A model generated the notes under the pieces. It saw nothing but the letters and a program-made list of their open reading frames with translations, was not told the DNA's origin and ran no database searches. The translations under genes and the position numbers were made by a program. 64,000 nucleotides of DNA from Hyphomicrobiales bacterium (GTDB taxonomy: Bacteria > Pseudomonadota > Alphaproteobacteria > Rhizobiales > Rhizobiaceae): NCBI GenBank assembly GCA_900473795.1, contig UCMT01000014.1, forward strand, positions 1 to 64,000, read 5' to 3'. Shown here piece by piece: positions 38,143 to 47,490 of the stretch. Every line of letters begins with the position of its first letter. Position 1 is the stretch's first letter.

Positions 38143-38865
38143 TTACTGCGCGGCCTGGCGCGGCTGCTGCAGCTTCTCGTCGATCTGGCGCGAAAGGATG
38201 GCCGAGAACTCGTCGGCAAAGCCTTCCATGCGGGAGGTGATCTTGCCGGCGTCGGCGGAGAACTTGTTGTAGGCGATAACCGCGGGGATAGCGGCGAGAA
38301 GGCCGATCGCGGTGGCAAGCAGCGCCTCGGCGATACCGGGCGCGACGACGGCAAGGTTGGTCGACTTCGAACCGGCGATTGCCTGGAACGAGGTCATGAT
38401 ACCGACGACCGTACCGAACAGGCCGACGAACGGACCGGCCGAGCCGATGGTGGCAAGCGAACCGAGCCGCGCTTCCAGCGCTTCGGACTCGCGAGAAAGC
38501 GTGACATCCATCGCCCGGTCGATACGCATCTGCAGGCCGATCGGCGAACGGGCACCGCGCTCGAAGGATTTCTTCCACTCGCGCATCGCCGAGACGAAGA
38601 TCGCGCCCATGCCGGAAGTCTGCCGGTCCGACAGCGTCCGGTAGAGTTCCTCAAGCGACTGACCCGACCAGAACACCTGTTCGAAGGCATCGAGCTGGCG
38701 GCGCACCTTGCCGTATTTCAGTGTCTTGTCGACGACGATCGCCCAGGTCCAGACGGAGGCACCAATCAGCCCCAACATGACCAGCTTGACGACGAAGCCC
38801 GCTTCCATGAAAAGCGACCACAGCGTTACGTCCGTCGTCGCCGCAGCCAATCCAACCTGTTCCAT
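38143..38865 (-). CDS. tolQ: TolQ, proton channel component
   Basis: 240 residues with three membrane helices: [20 protein letters not shown] at about 17-36, and two in the C-terminal MotA/TolQ/ExbB domain ([20 protein letters not shown] and [20 protein letters not shown]). First gene of tolQRAB. Start ATG 38865 ([10 protein letters not shown]) was chosen over an in-frame start at 38931. ybgC, usually the gene directly upstream, is displaced 4 kb by the ku-ligD block. Confidence 0.95.
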   Translation of the reverse strand: MEQVGLAAATTDVTLWSLFMEAGFVVKLVMLGLIGASVWTWAIVVDKTLKYGKVRRQLDAFEQVFWSGQSLEELYRTLSDRQTSGMGAIFVSAMREWKKSFERGARSPIGLQMRIDRAMDVTLSRESEALEARLGSLATIGSAGPFVGLFGTVVGIMTSFQAIAGSKSTNLAVVAPGIAEALLATAIGLLAAIPAVIAYNKFSADAGKITSRMEGFADEFSAILSRQIDEKLQQPRQAAQ

Positions 38866-39181
38866 AGTCTCAAATCCCCGAATCCAAACACCCGGCAAGA
38901 GCAGTCTCATGCTCACAGCCAGGTAGCTCAAACGTCATTGTTGCAAGATTGACCCGGCAGCTGCCGATAACCGGCCTCATGCCGATCTTTAAGCTTCCTG
39001 TCTGCCTTCTTGCGTTCAATCTTGGTGAAAGGATGACGTGCACCGCACAAAACCCTAATATGGGCATTAAGACATCATTATGGTTAAGGGAGCGTTACTT
39101 TATTGCACTGCAATCGCGATGGGCGAAAGCAGACGGCAGGCCGCTCCGGGAACATTCCACCGCCCGCCGCGTTAGCCGGCC
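38866..39181. other. divergent promoter region between tolQ and the ku-ligD block
   Basis: 316 nt without a gene. It carries the EcfG-type promoter match at 39149-39173 on the plus strand. No clear promoter for tolQ was recognised. Confidence 0.5.
39149..39173 (+). promoter_or_regulatory. EcfG (general stress sigma) promoter match
   Basis: GGAAC (39149-39153), 16 nt, CGTT (39170-39173): a perfect match to the alphaproteobacterial EcfG/RpoE2 consensus. Transcription would begin at about 39180, essentially at the ATG (39182) of the first gene of the ku-ligD block, predicting a leaderless or near-leaderless message. Confidence 0.7.
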
Positions 39182-39454
39182 ATGAGCACCGACACGCCGA
39201 AGAAATCGCCAAAACCTCCCGTACGGCCGCATTTCGATCACCGCGACCGCCTCATTCTTGCACTCTACGCGCAGCTCCGGGCCGAGCGAGAGACCCGCGA
39301 GGCCCTGGAATGGGCGATCGAGAATGATGCGATATCGCCCGAGGTGCTGCAGGCCATGATGTCCGACCCCGTGCCCGTCATCACCAGTGAGGATGTGGCA
39401 GCGCTCGAGCGGCTGCTCGCCCGCGACACGAACACCAGGAACATTCCGCACTAG
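39182..39454 (+). CDS. small protein of unknown function upstream of ku
   Basis: 90 residues (MSTDTPKKSPKPPVRPHF...). A basic, proline-rich N terminus is followed by a helical segment (DRLILALYAQLRAERETREA) and a short acidic helix ending VAALERLLARDTN. No family is recognised. It is the first gene of a plus-strand unit, 27 nt before ku, and begins just after the EcfG-type promoter. It has no Shine-Dalgarno sequence (GCCGGCC before the ATG), consistent with leaderless translation. It could be a stress or NHEJ accessory factor, which is inference. Confidence 0.6.
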   Translation: MSTDTPKKSPKPPVRPHFDHRDRLILALYAQLRAERETREALEWAIENDAISPEVLQAMMSDPVPVITSEDVAALERLLARDTNTRNIPH

Positions 39455-39481
39455 CCCGCTTGAAACGCAAAAGGTGGAAAC

Positions 39482-40324
39482 ATGGCATCGCGTGCATTGT
39501 GGAAAGGGCAGTTGCGCCTCTCCCTCGTTTCCATACCCGTCGAAGTCTTCAGCGCGACGAAGTCCGGCGCGCGTTTTTCCTTCCGACAAATCCACGAACC
39601 CTCCGGCAAGCCGGTCCACTACGACAAGGTCGTCGAGGGCGTCGGTCCTGTAGACATGGACGAAATCGTCAAAGGCTACGAGTATGAGAGCGGCAAATAT
39701 GTCCTGCTCGAGCCGGAGGAAATCGACGCCGTCAAACTCGAAACGAAAAAGACGCTGGAGCTCGTCCAGTTCGTCGATGCATGCGAGATTTCACCGATCT
39801 ACTACGACAAGCCCTATTACCTTGTGCCGGCCGACGACCTTGCCGAGGACGCCTATCGCGTCGTGCGCGATGCGCTAAGGTCTGCCGGCAAGGTCGGGCT
39901 CGGCCAGCTGACATTGCGCGGGCGCGAATACATTGCCGCCATAAAGCCATGCGGCGACGGTCTCCTGCTTGAAACGCTGCACTATGCGGATGAATTGCGA
40001 AAGGCTGACCCGATGTTCTCAGGCCTTTCCGGCAGGAAGGCCGACAAGGAACTGCTGGAGGTGGCAACCGCCCTCATCGACCGCAAGACCGCCCCTTTCG
40101 ATGCCACGACCTTCAAGGACAACTATTCAACCGCGCTGAAGGAGCTGGTCCAACGAAAGCTCAAGGGCAAGAAAACCAAGATCGAGGTCGATGAGGACGA
40201 GGACAAGGGCAAACGCGGCGACAATGTCGTCGACCTGATGTCGGCCCTGAAGAAGAGCCTCGAAGGTGGCGGCGGGAAATCACCAGCGCCGAAGAAAACC
40301 ACTGCCCGGAAAAAATCCGCTTGA
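39482..40324 (+). CDS. ku: Ku, DNA end-binding protein
   Basis: 280 residues. The bacterial Ku core spans about 5-235, starting RALWKGQLRLSLVSIPVEVF, with FSFRQIHEPSGKPVHYDKVV and the strand/loop region ELVQFVDACEISPIYYDKPY. The lysine-rich C-terminal tail (SPAPKKTTARKKSA) binds DNA in other Ku proteins. The homodimer rings double-strand ends and recruits LigD, encoded 9 nt downstream. Confidence 0.95.
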   Translation: MASRALWKGQLRLSLVSIPVEVFSATKSGARFSFRQIHEPSGKPVHYDKVVEGVGPVDMDEIVKGYEYESGKYVLLEPEEIDAVKLETKKTLELVQFVDACEISPIYYDKPYYLVPADDLAEDAYRVVRDALRSAGKVGLGQLTLRGREYIAAIKPCGDGLLLETLHYADELRKADPMFSGLSGRKADKELLEVATALIDRKTAPFDATTFKDNYSTALKELVQRKLKGKKTKIEVDEDEDKGKRGDNVVDLMSALKKSLEGGGGKSPAPKKTTARKKSA

Positions 40325-40333
40325 GGCACGGCC

Positions 40334-42967
40334 ATGGTTCAGCGGCACGATTCCCTCACCGAATACAATCGCAAACGCGACTTCACCAAGACATCGGAGC
40401 CGAAGGGCGCGGCGCGGCGGTCGAAGCCCGGCAAGCTTTTCCTGATCCAGAAACATGATGCGACCCGGCTGCACTACGATTTCCGGCTGGAATGGAAGGG
40501 TGTTCTGAAAAGCTGGGCCGTCACGCGCGGGCCGAGCCTCAACCCGGAAGACAAGCGCCTTGCCGTGCGCACCGAGGACCATCCGCTGGCCTATGGCGAT
40601 TTCGAGGGTACGATCCCGGAAAAGCAATATGGCGGCGGCACGGTGATGCTGTGGGATACCGGCTGGTGGGAGCCGGACAACGACCCGGATGAGGGGCTGA
40701 AGGAAGGCAAGCTGAAATTCCACACCCATGGCCAGCGCCTGCGCGGCGGCTGGACGCTGGTGCGCATGAAGCCGCGCGAGGGCGAGAAACGCGAAAACTG
40801 GCTGCTGATCAAGGAAGACGACGAGGACGCTGATCCCGACGGCGAAAGCCTGCTCATGGAAAACATGACCAGCGTCAAGACCGGCCGGTCGATGGAGGAA
40901 ATCGCTTCGGGCCGCGGCGAAAAGAGGGCCCATGTCTGGCAATCCAACAAGAGTGTCGCGGAAAACGTCAGGGCGGGTGCCGTCGCTGCGGACGAAAAGC
41001 CTTCTCGCCGAAGTGCGAACGTGCAGACGGGCAAAAGGCCCGCGTTTCAAAAACCCCAGCTCGCGACCCTCGTCTCCGAGGCCCCCGCAGGCGAGGACTG
41101 GCTGAACGAGGCGAAGTTCGACGGCTACCGGCTGATGGTCGCCGTCGGCAAGGGCGGCGTCACCTGCTACACCCGCACCGGCCTCGACTGGACGGAAAAA
41201 TTCCCCGACATCGTCGAGGGTTTTTCCGAGCTCGATTGCAAGAGTGCCCTGATCGATGGCGAAGCGGTCGCAGCTTCCGAAATAGGCTCGAAATTCTCCG
41301 CCTTGCAGAAGGCCCTGAAGACCGGTGGCGAAACGCGGTTCTATGCCTTCGATCTGCTGCATCTTGACGGCAAGGACCTGCGCAGGAAACCGCTGACCGA
41401 GCGCAAGCAGGCGCTGAAGATGCTGATCGAGACACTGGGTGGCAGCCGTCCGGTCCAGTACAGCGAGCATGTTCAGGGCAATGGCGAGAAGGTCTTCCAG
41501 GCAATGTGCAGGGCCGGACAGGAGGGGATCATCGCCAAGCGGGCGGATGCGCCCTACCGCGAGGGACGCGTCGGCAGCTGGCTGAAGATCAAATGCACCA
41601 AAAGACAGGAGTTCGTCATTGGCGGCTATTCGCCGTCCGACAAGCGCGGCCGCGCCTTCGCCTCGCTGTTGGTCGGCGCCTATCAGGGCGGCAAATTCGT
41701 CTATCAGGGCCGCGTCGGGACCGGTTTCGATGAGGACACGATGGAAGATCTGGCGTCCCGTTTTGCGAAGCTGAAAGTCGAGAAACCGGCCTTCGACGCC
41801 GTACCGCGCGAAATCGCGCGTGGCGCCGTCTGGCTTAAGCCAAAGCTTGTCGCCGAGATCGATTTCACCGAATTTACCGATGATGGCCATATCCGCCACG
41901 GGGCCTTCGAGGGCCTGCGCGAGGACAAGGAGGCAACTGCCGTGACACTGGAATCGGAAAAACCCGTCTCGACGAAATCGGTGCAGCGAAAGGCGGCCAA
42001 GCTCGAAGCGCCCTTGGACACAGCCGCCTCGGCGAGCAAGACGACGCCCAAGCGCAAGGAAACCGATGCCGAAGGCGATGTGCTCGGCATCCGCATTTCC
42101 CATGCCGACCGCCTGCTCTTTTCGAATCCGGACATCACCAAGATCGACCTTGCCCGCTACTACGGCGTCGTCTCCGACCGGATGCTGCCGTTTGCAGCCA
42201 GGCATCCGGCCTCGATCCTGCGGTGCCCGCAGGGGCCGGACCATCAATGTTTCTACCAGAAACATGCCGGCGAGGGATTTCCGGACGAAATCCACCAGGT
42301 GCCGATCGAAGAATCGGACGGCGACATCGCGAACTACCTCTACGTCGATGACGCGGAGGGCCTCATCGCTGCCGTGCAGATGGGCACGATCGAATTTCAC
42401 ATCTGGGGCTCGACCGTCGACAGGCTCGACGCGGCCGACCGTCTGGTCTTCGACCTCGATCCTGATCCAAGCGTGACATTTGAGACTGTGAAGACGGCGG
42501 CCGTCGATCTGCGCAAGACACTCGACGATATCGGCTTGAAGTCCGTTGCCATGGTCTCGGGCGGCAAGGGCATCCACGTCATCGTGCCGCTATCGCGCAA
42601 CGCCGCCTGGGAGGACGCCAAGGCCTTTGCCAAGGCGCTTTCCGTCAAGATCGCCGACCAAGACCCCGATCACTATATCGCCACCATGTCGAAGGCGAAG
42701 CGCAAGGGGCGCATCTTCATCGACTGGCTGCGCAATGAACGCGGCGCAACCGCCGTCGCTCCCTATTCCATCCGGGCCCGCAAAAGCGGTCCGGTCGCAA
42801 CACCTGTCACCTGGGAGGAACTGGCCGACCTCGACGCCGCCAACAGCTTCCATATTCCAGATATCCTCGGCAGGATCGAAGATGGAAATGATCCCTGGGC
42901 CGAAGCCAAGGATTGGAAGCAAAGCATCACCAAGGCAATGCTGAAAGCGGCGGGTGCCGAGAGCTGA
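40334..42967 (+). CDS. ligD: multifunctional DNA ligase D (NHEJ)
   Basis: 877 residues in the order phosphoesterase, ligase, polymerase. The 3'-phosphoesterase domain (about 35-165) has HDATRLHYDFRLEWKG with H41, H47 and D49, plus H83. The ATP-dependent ligase domain (about 240-535) has nucleophile K261 in EAKFDGYRL, with DGE, FAFD-like FYAFD and WLKIKC motifs. The primase-like polymerase domain (585-877) has FDLDPDP (D707, D709), SGGKGIHV (H748) and D797 in IDWLRN. All three active sites look intact. It trims, fills and seals broken ends held by Ku. Confidence 0.96.
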   Translation: MVQRHDSLTEYNRKRDFTKTSEPKGAARRSKPGKLFLIQKHDATRLHYDFRLEWKGVLKSWAVTRGPSLNPEDKRLAVRTEDHPLAYGDFEGTIPEKQYGGGTVMLWDTGWWEPDNDPDEGLKEGKLKFHTHGQRLRGGWTLVRMKPREGEKRENWLLIKEDDEDADPDGESLLMENMTSVKTGRSMEEIASGRGEKRAHVWQSNKSVAENVRAGAVAADEKPSRRSANVQTGKRPAFQKPQLATLVSEAPAGEDWLNEAKFDGYRLMVAVGKGGVTCYTRTGLDWTEKFPDIVEGFSELDCKSALIDGEAVAASEIGSKFSALQKALKTGGETRFYAFDLLHLDGKDLRRKPLTERKQALKMLIETLGGSRPVQYSEHVQGNGEKVFQAMCRAGQEGIIAKRADAPYREGRVGSWLKIKCTKRQEFVIGGYSPSDKRGRAFASLLVGAYQGGKFVYQGRVGTGFDEDTMEDLASRFAKLKVEKPAFDAVPREIARGAVWLKPKLVAEIDFTEFTDDGHIRHGAFEGLREDKEATAVTLESEKPVSTKSVQRKAAKLEAPLDTAASASKTTPKRKETDAEGDVLGIRISHADRLLFSNPDITKIDLARYYGVVSDRMLPFAARHPASILRCPQGPDHQCFYQKHAGEGFPDEIHQVPIEESDGDIANYLYVDDAEGLIAAVQMGTIEFHIWGSTVDRLDAADRLVFDLDPDPSVTFETVKTAAVDLRKTLDDIGLKSVAMVSGGKGIHVIVPLSRNAAWEDAKAFAKALSVKIADQDPDHYIATMSKAKRKGRIFIDWLRNERGATAVAPYSIRARKSGPVATPVTWEELADLDAANSFHIPDILGRIEDGNDPWAEAKDWKQSITKAMLKAAGAES

Positions 42968-43411
42968 TCAGCCCTGCCCCAAAAACTTCTTGCCCAGCGC
43001 CTCCGGCAGCCGGCGCGGCCGACCCTGTCCGTTGATCACGGCAATGATCACCTTGGCGGCGATCAAAAGCGTGCCCTCACGGCGGATTTCCTGGCCCAGC
43101 ACCATCTTGGCGCCACCCGCCTTTTCCGTCGTCGTGGTGATCGTCAGGATGTCGTCCATGCGCGCTGGCGCCTTGAAGTTGATTTCCATGCGATGAACAA
43201 CGAAGACGAGACCTTCCGCGTCCCCCTCGATCGCCAGCGTCGCCTGCTCGACACCCAGAAGCCGCAGATAGTCGGTGCGGGCCCGCTCCATGAAATGCAG
43301 GTAGCGGGCGTGATAGACGACGCCGGAGAAATCGGTGTCTTCGTAATAGACCCGCTGCACCAGCCGGTGCCCGTGATCTGTCAGTTCGCCGGAAAGCGCG
43401 ATCAACGTCAT
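42968..43411 (-). CDS. ybgC: Tol-Pal associated acyl-CoA thioesterase YbgC
   Basis: 147 residues, hot-dog fold. The catalytic region is RVYYEDTDFSGVVYHARYLH, with the aspartate of YEDTDFSGVVYHA. It ends INGQGRPRRLPEALGKKF. It hydrolyses short-chain acyl-CoAs or acyl-ACP and interacts with phospholipid synthesis. It is normally the first gene of the tol-pal operon, immediately before tolQ. Here ku-ligD lies between, and the stop codons of ligD and ybgC are adjacent (convergent). ATG 43411 follows GAGG. Confidence 0.93.
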   Translation of the reverse strand: MTLIALSGELTDHGHRLVQRVYYEDTDFSGVVYHARYLHFMERARTDYLRLLGVEQATLAIEGDAEGLVFVVHRMEINFKAPARMDDILTITTTTEKAGGAKMVLGQEIRREGTLLIAAKVIIAVINGQGRPRRLPEALGKKFLGQG

Positions 43412-43535
43412 CCACAACCTCGGAAGTTTTCTTTTTCCTGTGGCGGAACAAACGCCGTTTGGCAAGCATTGTCGTCCTGTCACATTCCATCCCTATCACC
43501 GTCACATAATTTTCCACGTGAAGGAGATTCCCTGC

Positions 43536-44756
43536 ATGAAGATTGCTGTCCTTGGCGGTGACGGCTTCGTCGGCTGGCCGACGGCCCTGCATTTGTCCGA
43601 TGCCGGGCATGACATTCACATTCTCGACAATCTCTCGCGGCGGTGGATCGACACCGAACTCGGCGTCCAGTCTCTGACCCCGATGGATTCCATTCAGGAG
43701 CGGACCCGCATCTGGCATGCCGAGACCGGCCGCCGCATCCATTTTCACCTGATCGATCTCGCGCGCGATTACGAGCTCCTGAAAAACTGGCTCGCCGAAA
43801 ATCGCCCCGACGCCGTCATCCACTTCGCCGAGCAGCGCGCGGCCCCCTATTCGATGAAGAGCGACCGTCACAAGAACTACACGGTCAACAACAACGTCAA
43901 CGCTACCCACAACCTCTTGAACGCGCTGGTCGAGATCGGCCTCGACGCCCATCTGGTCCATCTCGGCACGATGGGCGTCTACGGCTATTCGACCGTCGGC
44001 GCGGCGATCCCGGAAGGCTATCTGCCTGTTGGCATCGAGACGCAGGATGGCCGCACCGTCGCCCAGGAAATTCTCTATCCGGCCAATCCCGGCTCGATCT
44101 ACCACATGACCAAGTGCCTCGATCAGCTGCTGTTCCAGTTCTACGCCAAGAACGACGGCATGCGGATCACCGATCTGCATCAGGGCATTGTCTGGGGCAC
44201 CCACACCAAGCAGACCCGCCGCCACACCCAGCTGATCAACCGGTTCGACTATGATGGCGACTATGGCACCGTGCTCAACCGTTTCCTCATCCAGGCGGCG
44301 ATCGGCTATCCGCTGACCGTGCATGGCACCGGCGGCCAGACCCGCGCCTTCATCCATATCCAGGATTCGGTGCGCTGCATCGAGCTGGCGCTGATGAACC
44401 CGCCCCAGCGCGGCGCCCGCGTCGAAATCTTCAACCAGATGACCGAAACGCATCGGATCCGCGATCTTGCCGAAATGATCGCCAGCCTCACGGGCTCGGA
44501 AATCGCCTGGCTGCCCAATCCGCGCAAGGAAGCTACGGAAAACGATCTCGTCGTCCGCAACGAGAAGTTCCACGACCTCGGCCTCAACCCAACGAGACTG
44601 CAGGATGGTCTGCTTGCGGAGATCATCGACGTTGGCAGGACATATGCCTATCGCGTCGACCGCAGCCGCATCCCGGCCGTTTCGGCCTGGACGAAGGGCA
44701 TCGCCGCCAAGATCAACCACGATCCGGAAGGCCGGAGGCTGAAATCGGTTTCATGA
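43536..44756 (+). CDS. sqdB: UDP-sulfoquinovose synthase SqdB
   Basis: 406 residues, an extended short-chain dehydrogenase. It builds UDP-sulfoquinovose from UDP-glucose and sulfite for the sulfolipid SQDG. NAD motif VLGGDGFVGWPTALHL, the SQD1/SqdB signature IHFAEQRAAPYSMKS, the TMGVYGYST region and catalytic YHMTK (Tyr and Lys), then HQGIVWGTHTKQT and GGQTRAFIHIQD. AAGGAG precedes ATG 43536. Its last codon overlaps the next start as ATGA. Confidence 0.94.
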   Translation: MKIAVLGGDGFVGWPTALHLSDAGHDIHILDNLSRRWIDTELGVQSLTPMDSIQERTRIWHAETGRRIHFHLIDLARDYELLKNWLAENRPDAVIHFAEQRAAPYSMKSDRHKNYTVNNNVNATHNLLNALVEIGLDAHLVHLGTMGVYGYSTVGAAIPEGYLPVGIETQDGRTVAQEILYPANPGSIYHMTKCLDQLLFQFYAKNDGMRITDLHQGIVWGTHTKQTRRHTQLINRFDYDGDYGTVLNRFLIQAAIGYPLTVHGTGGQTRAFIHIQDSVRCIELALMNPPQRGARVEIFNQMTETHRIRDLAEMIASLTGSEIAWLPNPRKEATENDLVVRNEKFHDLGLNPTRLQDGLLAEIIDVGRTYAYRVDRSRIPAVSAWTKGIAAKINHDPEGRRLKSVS

Positions 44757-45625
44757 CGCAATCCGGTCCAGTTTCTGAAGGCATCACACCTTCCGGTCCC
44801 GCCGGATCGCGCAGTGCATTCGTCACGCTGGTGACGAGCGCCGACTACGCCATGGGAGCGACCGCGCTTGCTCGCTCCATCGGGCTAACAGGTACCAAGG
44901 CGGATATTGTCGTGCTCCATACCGGCGGCGTCGACAACCAGGCATTGGAACCATTGATCGTGCTCGGCTGTCGCCTCGTCGCCATCGACCTCCTGCCGCT
45001 GTCGGACGCCTTCAACGAGCGTCATGCCCGCAAGAATGTTCATGACACTGCCCCTTTCACCAAAGGCCGCAAACCCGACTTCCACTCGCCGCTCGACAAT
45101 TTCTGCAAGCTGCGCCTCTGGCAGTTGACGGACTACGACCGCTGCATTTTCATCGATGCCGACGCGCTGGTGCTGAAGAACATCGACCGCTATTTCGCCT
45201 ATCCCGAATTTTCCGCAGCCCCCAACGTCTATGAGAGCCTTGCCGACTTTCACAGGCTGAACTCGGGCGTCTTCGTCGCCCGCCCCTCACGCCGGACGTT
45301 CGAAACCATGCTGACACGGCTGGATGCGCCCGATGCCTTCTGGCCACGCACCGACCAGACCTTTCTGCAAAATTTCTTTCCCGACTGGCACGGCCTACCC
45401 GTCACAATGAACATGCTGCAATATGTCTGGTTCAACATACCGGCGCTGTGGGATTGGGCATCGATCGGCGTCGTGCACTATCAATATGAAAAACCTTGGG
45501 AAAAAGACCATCCGAAAGCAGAAAGACTGCAACCTCTGATCGATCTCTGGCATGCCTTCTTCACCGGCGAGAACATCCCGCAGATTGCCAATCTGCCAAA
45601 TCCGGGCCTGCCAGACCCGGACTGA
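44753..45625 (+). CDS. sqdD: glycogenin-like glycosyltransferase SqdD (family 8)
   Basis: 290 residues. The GT8 start is AFVTLVTSADYAMGATALAR, the metal-binding DxD is IFIDADALVLKN, and VFVARPSRRTF and FHRLNSGVF follow. In Rhodobacter sqdD is the glycogenin-like gene of the sulfolipid operon, thought to transfer sulfoquinovose to diacylglycerol. The neighbours sqdB (ATGA overlap) and the sqdC-like gene (13-nt gap) support that role. Without this context it would be called only a family 8 glycosyltransferase. Confidence 0.88.
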   Translation: MTQSGPVSEGITPSGPAGSRSAFVTLVTSADYAMGATALARSIGLTGTKADIVVLHTGGVDNQALEPLIVLGCRLVAIDLLPLSDAFNERHARKNVHDTAPFTKGRKPDFHSPLDNFCKLRLWQLTDYDRCIFIDADALVLKNIDRYFAYPEFSAAPNVYESLADFHRLNSGVFVARPSRRTFETMLTRLDAPDAFWPRTDQTFLQNFFPDWHGLPVTMNMLQYVWFNIPALWDWASIGVVHYQYEKPWEKDHPKAERLQPLIDLWHAFFTGENIPQIANLPNPGLPDPD

Positions 45626-45638
45626 ATTCAGGAAGCCC

Positions 45639-46529
45639 ATGACAAGCGTTCTCGTTTCCGGCGGCACAGGCTATGCCGGCCGCTTCATCGTCGAGCATCT
45701 GCTGGCGGGCGGCTACAAGGTCACCGTTGGCGGCCGTACCGCGCCCGAACCGGGCTTCTTTTCGAAGGACGTTCCCTTCGTTCGCCTGATCCTCGATCCC
45801 GACGCGGACCAGATCGAGGCCTTCGACAACATCTATTATTTCGTCCACGCTGCCTTCGATCACTTGCCTGGCAAATATCGCGGCGGCGAAGGTAACGACC
45901 CGGACCGATTTCGCCGCGTCAATCTGGACGGCGGCGTGCGGCTGTTTGAAACTGCGCGCGACGCTGGCGTTCGTCGCTGCGTTTTCCTGTCGAGCCGCGC
46001 CGCCTATGGCCCGCAAGCAGGCGGCGCTCTGCTGACCGAAGACATGCAGGCCAAGCCCGATACGCTCTATGGCGAGGTAAAGCTGCAGGCCGAACGCAGC
46101 CTGCTTGCGCTTTGCGGCCATGGCTTCGTCACGACAAGCCTCAGAGCGACCGGCATCTACGGTCCCGCCGGGCCGGGCCGAAAACACAAATGGGCTGCGC
46201 TTTTTGAGAACTACCTGTCAGGAACGATCGTCGGGCGCCGTGCCGCGACGGAAGTGCACGGCGAGGATGTCGCCAAAGCCGTGCGGCTGATGCTGGAGGC
46301 CGACGCCGTGCAGATCAATGGCGAGACCTTCAACGTGTCGGATATCCTGACCGACAACCACGAAATCCTCTCCATCCTTCAGCGGGTGACCCACTGTCCG
46401 CATCCGCTGCCGGAAGCAGCGGATGGCAGCGCCTGTAACCGGATGGAAACCTGCAAGATCGAAGCACTGGGCTGGAAGCCTGGCGGCAGGGATCTGCTGA
46501 GTTGGACGATCGAACAACTGGCTTCGTAA
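45639..46529 (+). CDS. sqdC: SqdC-like NAD-dependent epimerase/reductase
   Basis: 296 residues, an extended short-chain dehydrogenase with N-terminal SGGTGYAGRFIVEHLLAGGY. The usual YxxxK appears as YGEVK, preceded by VFLSSRAAYGPQ. It is the third gene of the sulfolipid operon, the position of sqdC in Rhodobacter and Sinorhizobium, where its exact step is less certain. AGGAAG precedes ATG 45639. sqdA is not in the window. Confidence 0.85.
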   Translation: MTSVLVSGGTGYAGRFIVEHLLAGGYKVTVGGRTAPEPGFFSKDVPFVRLILDPDADQIEAFDNIYYFVHAAFDHLPGKYRGGEGNDPDRFRRVNLDGGVRLFETARDAGVRRCVFLSSRAAYGPQAGGALLTEDMQAKPDTLYGEVKLQAERSLLALCGHGFVTTSLRATGIYGPAGPGRKHKWAALFENYLSGTIVGRRAATEVHGEDVAKAVRLMLEADAVQINGETFNVSDILTDNHEILSILQRVTHCPHPLPEAADGSACNRMETCKIEALGWKPGGRDLLSWTIEQLAS

Positions 46530-46617
46530 GGTCAAGGCGCGGGCCGGCAGACGATTGCCCGAAGTCGCGCACTGCAATTCGAACATTGAACGGCGGCGCG
46601 GTGGTGCAGGTTCGGCT

Positions 46618-47490
46618 TCAGCCGAGGTCTATGACGACGATTTCCGGTGGCGAACCGAGACGAAAGGGCAGGATCGACGTGCCGAGTCCGCCGGAAACGA
46701 TCAGGTTGCGGTTGTCCTCGACGATATGGCCATAGGCATAGCGGTTGCGGAAGCGTGACGGGACGATGGGAGAATAGCCAAACATACGGATTTGTCCGCC
46801 ATGCGTGTGCCCTGAAAGGGTCAGTGATACGCGATTCGGCACCGTCGGAAAAACATCCGGCTCATGCGCCATCAGGATAACGGGCGCCTCGCCGATGATC
46901 TGCGCCATCGTTGCGGGCAGGTCATCCAGCCCCGGCCACGGCCCAATCTGGTCCGCAAGACCTGCGAGCCAGAACGAAAGGCCATCCTTCTCGAAACACA
47001 CCGCGCGATTGTCGTAGACCGCAACGTTGATCGATGAAAGCGCGCCGTGAACAAGTGTCGGTCCCTTTCCAGCAGCCATCGCCCCCGGATCGTCCAGCCA
47101 GTCATGATTGCCCAGCACCGCGTGGACGCCGAGCGGTGCCGACAGACGGGCGAGCTCGCGGGCCCAATCCTCCGGCGCGACCTGGCCGGCGCTTAATCGC
47201 ATGCCGGACAAAAAATCCCCCAGCAGCAGGATCATGTCGCCACCAAGACCGTTGGCCTGCTCACAGATCTCGCCGATCCGCCGTGGCGACATCCAGGGTG
47301 TGCAGGCATGAATGTCTGCAAGCACGACCAGCCTCAATTTCAATCCGGCCGGCCATTTGTTCGGGACGAGACTATATCGCGTTACGCGCGGCTGCCGGGC
47401 CGGCTCTATCCCGATCACATAGGCGCCGGTCGCGATGCCACTCAGCAGCATGCTCGCGAATGCTCCCAGAAAGCCGCGCCTGCTGATCAC
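46618..47490 (-). CDS. Tat-type metallophosphoesterase
   Basis: 290 residues. The N terminus SRRGFLGAFASMLLSG is a twin-arginine signal or anchor. The calcineurin-like metal motifs are in order: LADIHACTP, LLGDFL, LGNHDW, LMAHEPD and LSGHTHGG. This YkuE-like family acts outside the cytoplasm on phospholipid or UDP-lipid substrates; the substrate here is unknown. It starts with GTG at 47490 directly after the ruvB stop (TGAGTG), so it is translationally coupled to ruvB. Confidence 0.9.
   Translation of the reverse strand: MISRRGFLGAFASMLLSGIATGAYVIGIEPARQPRVTRYSLVPNKWPAGLKLRLVVLADIHACTPWMSPRRIGEICEQANGLGGDMILLLGDFLSGMRLSAGQVAPEDWARELARLSAPLGVHAVLGNHDWLDDPGAMAAGKGPTLVHGALSSINVAVYDNRAVCFEKDGLSFWLAGLADQIGPWPGLDDLPATMAQIIGEAPVILMAHEPDVFPTVPNRVSLTLSGHTHGGQIRMFGYSPIVPSRFRNRYAYGHIVEDNRNLIVSGGLGTSILPFRLGSPPEIVVIDLG

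Noticed and set aside
40280-42577. A 765-codon minus-strand frame opposite ligD
   Set aside because: The LigD frame contains three complete catalytic domains, so the opposite frame is a shadow.
43445-43472. GGAAC-N17-CATT resembling an EcfG promoter before sqdB
   Set aside because: It has one mismatch and starts inside the divergent ybgC upstream region. The same partial match is expected by chance in this GC-rich DNA.
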